NCBI RefSeq assembly: GCF_030691015.1
Contig: NZ_JAUYFF010000010.1
Coordinates: 1 to 64,000, forward strand
Direction: 5' to 3'
DNA length: 64,000 nt
DNA from: Sulfuricurvum sp.
Lineage (GTDB): Bacteria; Campylobacterota; Campylobacteria; Campylobacterales; Sulfurimonadaceae
The translations under genes were made by a program, and so were the position numbers. How positions within the stretch are numbered: the stretch's first letter is position 1; each line of letters starts with the position of its first letter. The notes under the pieces are model-generated. The model ran no database searches. It was not told where the DNA came from and saw only the letters and a list, made by a program, of their open reading frames with translations. Shown here piece after piece: positions 58,009 through 64,000 of the stretch.

Positions 58009-58511
58009 CAGAGCAACTCCCGCAACGAATGGATAATCTGATCGGCTTTTGACGTGAGTGTTTCTGAGGTGAGAAGAATATTTTTCCCGACACCGGCTTT
58101 AAGAGAGGCTTCGATATCCCTCTCATTATCCCCGATCATTACCGAATGCTCCATATCCAAGTCATACTCTTTTCGAGCCTCTAAAAACATCCCCGGGGAG
58201 GGTTTACGGCACTCACATGCACCATCAATACTCTCATGATGCGGACAGTGATAAATATGGGTAATCGTAACTCCCAACGCTTTGAAATGTTCCACCATCC
58301 ATCGGCTGAGATGGGCAAAATCCTCTTCGGTGTAATACCCCCGCGAAATCCCCGATTGATTGGTGACGATAATGATGAGATATCCTTGTTCCGCATAAGT
58401 ACGGCACACATCGACGATTCCCTCCATGAGTTCAAAATCTTCGATCTTGTGAAGATAATTTTTCTCAACATTCACAACACCGTCACGATCCAAAAACAGG
58501 GCTTTATTCAC
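58008..58511 (-). CDS. gmhB: D-glycero-beta-D-manno-heptose-1,7-bisphosphate 7-phosphatase
   Basis: ALFLDRDGVVNVEKNYLHKIEDF, VTNQSGISRGYYTEEDF, CPHH...CECRKPSPGMF, MIGDNERDIEA. Confidence 0.93.
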   Translation of the reverse strand: MNKALFLDRDGVVNVEKNYLHKIEDFELMEGIVDVCRTYAEQGYLIIIVTNQSGISRGYYTEEDFAHLSRWMVEHFKALGVTITHIYHCPHHESIDGACECRKPSPGMFLEARKEYDLDMEHSVMIGDNERDIEASLKAGVGKNILLTSETLTSKADQIIHSLRELL

Positions 58512-58512
58512 C

Positions 58513-59100
58513 TTACGCTACTCCGCCGCCGAAAAGCTCTTTTTCGATGATATCACAGAGGATATGCCCGATCAAAATATGGGACTCTTGGATACGCGGG
58601 GTTGCGTTTGAGGGGATTATGATCGCGAAATCGGCCATTTCTGCCATTTTCCCGCCATCTCGTCCGACGAGAGCCACCGTGGTTACCCCGCGATCTTTCG
58701 CCGATTCAAAAGCATTAATGATATTTTGCGAATTACCCGAGGTTGAGATACCGATAAAGAGATCCCCCTCTTGCGCCATCCCCTCTAACTGACGGGAAAA
58801 GACTTTATCGTATCCGTAATCGTTTCCGATAGCCGTGAGGTTAGAGGTATCGGTGGTTAGTGCCAACGAAGGGATTGAGGGGCGATCAAATCCGTAACGT
58901 CCGACCAATTCCGCCGCGATATGCTGTGCATCGGCCGCTGAACCGCCGTTACCCGCTAACATCGTCTTTTTCCCGTGTCGATAGACTTCAACACACGCTT
59001 GCGCAACGGTGACGATCATGTCCAAAAGCGGCTCATTCTCTAAAATAGTTTGTTTGGTCGCCGCTGAATCTGCAATTTGTTTGATAATGTAGTTTTTCAT
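58513..59100 (-). CDS. gmhA: Sedoheptulose-7-phosphate isomerase
   Basis: MLAGNGGSAADAQHIAAELVGRYGFDRPSIPSLALTTDTS, GISTSGNSQNI. Confidence 0.95.
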   Translation of the reverse strand: MKNYIIKQIADSAATKQTILENEPLLDMIVTVAQACVEVYRHGKKTMLAGNGGSAADAQHIAAELVGRYGFDRPSIPSLALTTDTSNLTAIGNDYGYDKVFSRQLEGMAQEGDLFIGISTSGNSQNIINAFESAKDRGVTTVALVGRDGGKMAEMADFAIIIPSNATPRIQESHILIGHILCDIIEKELFGGGVA

Positions 59101-59111
59101 CGTGTTTTCCT

Positions 59112-60077
59112 TTAGTACTTAATTCCGGTAGCGGAACGAACTTTTTCAATAATCGGTTGCGCAACCGCACTCGCTTTTGCAGCACCGACTTTGAGAATAT
59201 CACGTACTTCGTCTTGATGCGCTTCATAATATTCACGTCGTTCACGATACGGTTTGAAATAATCCCAAATCACGTCGTGGGTATAGAGTTTGAAATGACC
59301 GTGCCCTTCTCCCCCTTTTTTATACCGTTCCTGAAGTGCCGAACGCTCTTCATAATCCAAAAAGAGTTTGGCGATGTTATAGACATTGCACCCCTCGAAT
59401 TCTTTTGGATCTTCCATCGGTACCGCTTCGGTCACAATCTTTTTAATGATTTTGGACTGCATTTTCTCTTCGCTGAAAATCGGGATCGTATTTCCGTAGC
59501 TCTTCGACATCTTCTGTCCGTCGATTCCCGGAACGGTCGCTACGTTCTCATCGACGCGAAATTCTGGAATGGTGAAAATATCGCCGTATTGGTTGTTGAA
59601 CTTGATCGCGATATCGCGGGCGATCTCAACGTGTTGAATCTGATCTTTCCCGACAGGAACCACCTCAGAGCCGAACAGCAAAATATCGGCCGCCATCAAA
59701 ACAGGATAAGAGAAAAGGCTGTGATTGCTTGCAATCCCTTTCGCCACTTTGTCTTTATAGCTGTGTGCCCGCTCCAACAATCCCATCGGCGTAAAGCCTG
59801 AGAGCACCCAGTAGAGTTCCAAGACCTCTTTTACATCCGACTGCACCCAAAAAGTGCTTTTATGCGGATCCATCCCGAGGGCTAAAAAGTCGGTTGCCGC
59901 CTGCATCGTCAGATGAGCCAACCGCTCACCCTCACTAATCGTCGTCATCGCATGATAATTTGCCAAAAATGCAAACACTTCATGATCTTGCTGCGATTCG
60001 ATCATCGGTTTGATCGAACCAAAATAATTTCCAATATGTAAATCGCCAGATGTCTGGATACCTGTTAATACTCTCAA
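59112..60077 (-). CDS. trpS: Tryptophanyl-tRNA synthetase
   Basis: VLTGIQTSGDLHIGNYFGSIKPM, VQSDVKEVLELYW, GQKMSKSYGNTIPIF (KMSKS). Confidence 0.95.
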   Translation of the reverse strand: MRVLTGIQTSGDLHIGNYFGSIKPMIESQQDHEVFAFLANYHAMTTISEGERLAHLTMQAATDFLALGMDPHKSTFWVQSDVKEVLELYWVLSGFTPMGLLERAHSYKDKVAKGIASNHSLFSYPVLMAADILLFGSEVVPVGKDQIQHVEIARDIAIKFNNQYGDIFTIPEFRVDENVATVPGIDGQKMSKSYGNTIPIFSEEKMQSKIIKKIVTEAVPMEDPKEFEGCNVYNIAKLFLDYEERSALQERYKKGGEGHGHFKLYTHDVIWDYFKPYRERREYYEAHQDEVRDILKVGAAKASAVAQPIIEKVRSATGIKY

Positions 60078-60182
60078 AACTATCTCCTTGAATAGTGACT
60101 ATTTTACCGCAGAGTCTCTTAAGCTTCCTCTTAAGAAAAGATATGCTATATTTTTTCACAGTTCAACTAAAAAGGATTCATC

Positions 60183-60521
60183 ATGAATACTCAAATTCGC
60201 TCCAAAGATATCAAACTTACCCAACATCTCAATGATCATATTGCACTTGCTATCGAAAATTTTAAACGTTATCATCTTGATATTACTACCGTCAATGTTA
60301 TGATTTCCAAAGAGAAAAAAGGGGTCGGAGTTGAATTTGACATCCATATCGCTCATGCGCAACCCGTCGTTATCTCGGATGTCGATGAAGATCTCGATAC
60401 CGCCATCGATCTTGCGATTGAACGTGCCAACAAAGCCCTTCGCCGTCTCCATGATAAAGTAAAAGATCATAACACCTCTTCTATCCGTGATATTGAAGTC
60501 ATTGAAGAAGTTGTAGAATAA
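60183..60521 (+). CDS. Ribosome hibernation-promoting factor (short HPF/RaiA family)
   Basis: NTQIRSKDIKLTQHLNDHIALAIENFKRY...AIERANKALRRLHDKVKDH. Confidence 0.85.
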   Translation: MNTQIRSKDIKLTQHLNDHIALAIENFKRYHLDITTVNVMISKEKKGVGVEFDIHIAHAQPVVISDVDEDLDTAIDLAIERANKALRRLHDKVKDHNTSSIRDIEVIEEVVE

Positions 60522-60526
60522 TTTCC

Positions 60527-60958
60527 ATGGGTAAAATTAATGTCGTCTGCCCCCATTGCGGGGGGGTGAATGCGATTCCTCTAAAAGAGTCTTATGCAAA
60601 AGCCGCCTGCGGTCACTGCAAAGGCTCCCTTCTCGACACCAAGCCCATCTCCGTAGATGCCTCCTCTTTTGATCGCTTGATGCTCAATGATGAACGACTC
60701 ATTATCGCCGATTTTTGGGCACCGTGGTGCGGACCGTGTCGAAGCATGGCACCCTCGTTCGAAGAATCAGCACGTCAATTTCCTCTCAAAGCTCAGTTTA
60801 TCAAAATCAACACCGAAGAACAGCAGCATTTGGGTGGACGTTTCGGTATCCGATCCATCCCCACCGTTATCGCCTTTAGAAACAACCGCATCGTCGATCA
60901 GTTCAGCGGGGCTTTACCGACACCCCAAATTATCGCTTTTGTTAAAAAGCACCTATAG
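60527..60958 (+). CDS. trxC: Thioredoxin 2 (zinc-ribbon thioredoxin)
   Basis: VVCPHCGGVNAIP...CGHCKG zinc ribbon; IADFWAPWCGPCRSMAP active site. Confidence 0.93.
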   Translation: MGKINVVCPHCGGVNAIPLKESYAKAACGHCKGSLLDTKPISVDASSFDRLMLNDERLIIADFWAPWCGPCRSMAPSFEESARQFPLKAQFIKINTEEQQHLGGRFGIRSIPTVIAFRNNRIVDQFSGALPTPQIIAFVKKHL

Positions 60959-61014
60959 CGATTAATCTTTTTTAGATACCCTACCGTTTAATTTTACACA
61001 ACAGGACAGAACAC

Positions 61015-61461
61015 ATGTACAGCTGGATGCTTTGGTTTCATATTATTTCAATGGTGTCGTGGTTTGCGGTACTCTTCTACCTCCCCCGTCTTTTTGTCTA
61101 TCACGTTGAAAACGGTACCAATCAGGGATTTATCGATGTCGTCGAAGTGATGGAGATGAAGATTTATAAATACATCGGAGTTCCCGCATTTTGGGCAACA
61201 TTGCTCTCAGGAATAGCCTTGATCGTTATGTCGACACAGCAGTATAACGGAGTCAATGTATTTCAGATGGGGGGATGGATGCATGCCAAAATGACCCTAG
61301 TCGCCATTTTGATCGGTTACTTTTTCACACTCGGACATTACCGCCTCAAGCTCAAAGAGAACACCGCTTATAAAAGTGGGAAGTTTTTTCGTATTTATAA
61401 TGAAGTACCGACGCTATTACTCATCGGTATTGTTGCGCTCGTAATCGTTAAACCGTTTTAA
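61015..61461 (+). CDS. hemJ: HemJ-like protoporphyrinogen oxidase membrane protein
   Basis: MYSWMLWFHIISMVSWFAVLFYLPRLFVYHVE, GGWMHAKMTLVAILIGYFF, RIYNEVPTLLLIGIVALVIVKPF. Confidence 0.88.
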   Translation: MYSWMLWFHIISMVSWFAVLFYLPRLFVYHVENGTNQGFIDVVEVMEMKIYKYIGVPAFWATLLSGIALIVMSTQQYNGVNVFQMGGWMHAKMTLVAILIGYFFTLGHYRLKLKENTAYKSGKFFRIYNEVPTLLLIGIVALVIVKPF

Positions 61462-61488
61462 AAGCAGAAAGCCCGCAGGCTTTTGCTT
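61462..61488. terminator. Bidirectional terminator between convergent hemJ and der
   Basis: AAGCAGAAAGCC-CGCA-GGCTTTTGCTT hairpin (single-base bulge), A/T-rich flanks on each side. Confidence 0.65.
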
Positions 61489-63016
61489 ACCACATCGAGC
61501 GAGTTTTATGCGGTTTCGGTTTTCGATTCGTATTTTTCGCTTTCGCTTTAAAGAGTACCGGAGTCCCCTCAAAATCGAACTGCTCTCGTAACTGATTCGT
61601 CAAGTATCGGCGATAGCTGAAATGGAGACCCTGCGGTTTGTTCATAATCAGTGCGATACGCGGAGGACGGATATCATACTGCGTTGCAAAGTAAAGACGG
61701 ATATTCATACCGTTGATACTCGGCAAGATATGTTTGCGCATTGCTGCTTGGATAACCTCGTTGAGTTTACCCGTCGAAATACGCTGTGAATAGTTCTCAT
61801 TGATTTTGAGGAGCATATCAAAGATTTTGTGTACACGCTGTTTGCTCTGCGCTGAAATTGTGATGATTGGTGCATAGCTCAAAAATTTAAAACGGTCTCG
61901 TACTTCTGTCATAATTTTGTCGTAATCTTCTTTCGGTGCCAGATCCCATTTGTTAAGAACGATCAAACATGCAAGACGATTTTTATCGACAAACCCCGCG
62001 ATTTTTTCATCCAAATCCATAAACGGTTGTGACGCATCGAGAACAAGAAGGGCGATATCGGCAGTTTCGAGCATCTCTTCGGTACGCATAAGGGCGTATT
62101 TTTCGATTCCAAGAATTTTTCCCCGTTTACGAATCCCTGCGGTATCGATGAAGGTAATTTTTTTATCCCCATACTCCACCATCTCATCGATTGGGTCGAT
62201 GGTTGTCCCTGCAACGGAACTGACTACCGAGCGATCTTCTCCGAGCAAAGCGTTAAGCAATGAGCTTTTCCCAACATTGACACGACCGATGATCGCTACT
62301 TTCATCTGATTAACGTCACCCGCTTCGTACTCTTTGACGATTCCGCGATACGCCTCTTCGAGTGCTTCGATCGACGTCTCCTCTTCTTCACCATCCTCTT
62401 CAGGAATAAAGAACCCATCGTCCTCATCTTCATCAAACTCTTCATCATCCGAAGAGGCTTTCAATGCCGCATCAAATCCGTCCATCTCATCTTCTTCTGC
62501 CATTTCGGCTTCAGGTTTAACGATAGCAGATTCAGGGAGTTCAGACGCAATCCAGTTTAGAAGCGGAAGAACCGAACGGTTATGGGAAACGGAAATACCG
62601 AAAATACGCTCTGTCCCGAACTCATAATATTCCCAAAGCTTCTCTTGCATCTTGTCATTGTCGATTTTATTAACGACCAATGCAATCGCTTTTCCCATCG
62701 ACTCAAGCTCATAAAAAAGCTTTTTATCGTCCTCTTCGGGGAGACTCTTACCATCCACCATAAAGAGAATAATGTCCGCTTCATGTGCCGCTTTGAGAGA
62801 TTTTTCTTTGATCCGATCGAAGAGTTCACACCCCTCATCCAATCCACCCGTATCGAGAATTTCGACCTCTTTGTCCACCACTACGGCAACCCGTTTTTTG
62901 ACATCGCGTGTAGTACCTGCTTGTTCAGAGGTAATCGCATCACGCTGTTTCAGCAAACGGTTAAAGAGGGAACTTTTTCCGACGTTCGGACGACCGATAA
63001 TCGCTAATTTTTTCAT
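61487..63016 (-). CDS. der: GTPase Der (EngA), two G domains with long acidic linker
   Basis: AIIGRPNVGKSSLFNRL and AIIGRVNVGKSSLLNALLGEDRSVVSSVAGTTIDPID; KH-like C-term. Confidence 0.95.
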   Translation of the reverse strand: MKKLAIIGRPNVGKSSLFNRLLKQRDAITSEQAGTTRDVKKRVAVVVDKEVEILDTGGLDEGCELFDRIKEKSLKAAHEADIILFMVDGKSLPEEDDKKLFYELESMGKAIALVVNKIDNDKMQEKLWEYYEFGTERIFGISVSHNRSVLPLLNWIASELPESAIVKPEAEMAEEDEMDGFDAALKASSDDEEFDEDEDDGFFIPEEDGEEEETSIEALEEAYRGIVKEYEAGDVNQMKVAIIGRVNVGKSSLLNALLGEDRSVVSSVAGTTIDPIDEMVEYGDKKITFIDTAGIRKRGKILGIEKYALMRTEEMLETADIALLVLDASQPFMDLDEKIAGFVDKNRLACLIVLNKWDLAPKEDYDKIMTEVRDRFKFLSYAPIITISAQSKQRVHKIFDMLLKINENYSQRISTGKLNEVIQAAMRKHILPSINGMNIRLYFATQYDIRPPRIALIMNKPQGLHFSYRRYLTNQLREQFDFEGTPVLFKAKAKNTNRKPKPHKTRSMW

Positions 63017-63086
63017 AGACTTCCTAGTATTTATGCCTTTGCGAGACGCTAATCTCGATTGGCTGCGCTTATGTTGCGTTTTAGTG

Positions 63087-63119
63087 CTGCGCTATAATTG
63101 ATATTTTATTATAGCGCAG
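63087..63119. promoter_or_regulatory. Perfect 12-bp inverted repeat with 9-bp spacer containing opposed TATAAT boxes in the der / phosphoribosyltransferase divergent region
   Basis: CTGCGCTATAAT-tgatatttt-ATTATAGCGCAG. Confidence 0.7.
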
Positions 63120-63143
63120 ATGCCCTTATGATATGATTTCAAA

Positions 63144-63599
63144 ATGATATACTATGATTATAAACAATTTTGTACCGACATCCAACGTTTGAGTCAACCC
63201 TGCGAATCTTTCCAAGCGGATACCGTGATCGCTATTGCGCGCGGGGGTATGACACTGGGACACGCCCTCGCAATGCGTCTGGATATCCGCAATCTGCAAA
63301 GCATCCGCGTAGAGAGCTACGACGCGGATGTCCAACGTAATGAGGTGAGCATTTTAGGCCAATGCGATCTTTCATCCTCAAAACGGGTTCTTGTCGTCGA
63401 TGATATCGTCGACAGCGGTCAGACACTGTTCGCACTTTTGCCCCTTTTACGTTCAAGCCACCCCCATTGCGAATTTAGAGTCGCAACCCTCTTTACCAAA
63501 CACACGGCTCTTGTTCAACCTGACTTTTTCTTACACGAAGCTACGGAGTGGATCGACTTTTTTTGGGAAAGAGATTTTTTAAAAAGCGATTCGATATAA
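63144..63599 (+). CDS. Phosphoribosyltransferase (Gpt-like)
   Basis: [37 protein letters not shown]-binding motif. Confidence 0.85.
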   Translation: MIYYDYKQFCTDIQRLSQPCESFQADTVIAIARGGMTLGHALAMRLDIRNLQSIRVESYDADVQRNEVSILGQCDLSSSKRVLVVDDIVDSGQTLFALLPLLRSSHPHCEFRVATLFTKHTALVQPDFFLHEATEWIDFFWERDFLKSDSI

Positions 63600-63600
63600 T
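63595..63600 (+). promoter_or_regulatory. Candidate -10 box (TATAAT) for metK
   Basis: gattcgaTATAATccgctc 43 bp upstream of metK ATG. Confidence 0.45.
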
Positions 63601-63642
63601 CCGCTCAACCACAAAAAAATTATATTTCCGCTAAGGATATTT

Positions 63643-64000
63643 ATGCCTAAAGAATACATTTTTACATCCGAATCTGTCACAGAGGGGCATCCCGATAAAA
63701 TGGCCGATCAAATCAGTGACGCCATTTTAGACTACATCATCGAGCATGATCCAAAAGCTCGTGTCGCTTGTGAAACGCTCGTATCCAACGGCTTTTGCGT
63801 CATCGCCGGTGAGCTTAAAACCACTGCCTATGCTCCGATGCAAGAGATCGCCCGTCAGGTTGTTCGCGAAATCGGATACACCGATGCGACATACGGTTTT
63901 GATTATCGCTCGTGTGCCGTTCTCAACGGTATCGGCGAACAGTCTCCCGATATTAACCAAGGGGTTGACCAAGAAGACGGAGAAATCGGAGCGGGAGACC
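63643..64000 (+). CDS. metK: S-adenosylmethionine synthetase, 5' part (truncated by window end)
   Basis: [30 protein letters not shown] ... [14 protein letters not shown]. Confidence 0.95.
   Translation, partial: MPKEYIFTSESVTEGHPDKMADQISDAILDYIIEHDPKARVACETLVSNGFCVIAGELKTTAYAPMQEIARQVVREIGYTDATYGFDYRSCAVLNGIGEQSPDINQGVDQEDGEIGAGD

Noticed and set aside
59157-59801. 214-aa plus-strand ORF antisense to trpS
   Set aside because: Fully covered by well-supported trpS on the opposite strand; translation has no recognisable family
60560-60566. G7 run in trxC as a phase-variation tract
   Set aside because: Housekeeping gene, encodes the conserved CGG of the zinc ribbon, and seven G is below the usual slippage range
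1-64000. Search for tRNA/rRNA genes, CRISPR arrays, IS elements and integrases
   Set aside because: No intergenic gap is large enough for rRNA, no cloverleaf-like or spaced-repeat pattern was seen by eye, and no transposase or integrase motifs occur in the ORFs; a tRNAscan or ISfinder run would be needed to be certain

Overview
The window is a Campylobacterota-like (Sulfuricurvum/Sulfurimonas type, inferred from gene content only) chromosomal segment. About 54 kb is a large surface-polysaccharide/LPS locus. It contains uronic-acid genes (UDP-GlcA 4-epimerase, tviB-like dehydrogenase, ugd), an FnlABC (UDP-L-FucNAc) block, a complete rfbF-G-H-S-E type CDP-tyvelose block, Wzx/Wzy/Wzz/WaaL-like export genes, a reverse-oriented wecA-like initiating transferase, an asparagine-synthetase-like amidotransferase, four methyltransferases, two NodU-type carbamoyltransferases and about 20 glycosyltransferases. 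It ends in an inner-core heptose region (waaF, hldE, hldD, gmhA, gmhB). The last ~10 kb is mostly housekeeping: cytochrome c, ccoS/ccoI, trpS, hpf, trxC, hemJ, der, a phosphoribosyltransferase and partial metK. No tRNA, rRNA, CRISPR array or transposase was seen. The most interesting items are: the SxtJ-like / DUF5989-like 49-aa protein / carbamoyltransferase / SGNH module (the 49-aa gene is missing from the ORF track); the tyvelose pathway; a G8 tract early in a glycosyltransferase; a perfect 12-bp palindrome carrying two opposed TATAAT boxes; a possible leaderless glycosidase-like gene in the core locus; and a set of bridging micro-ORFs.
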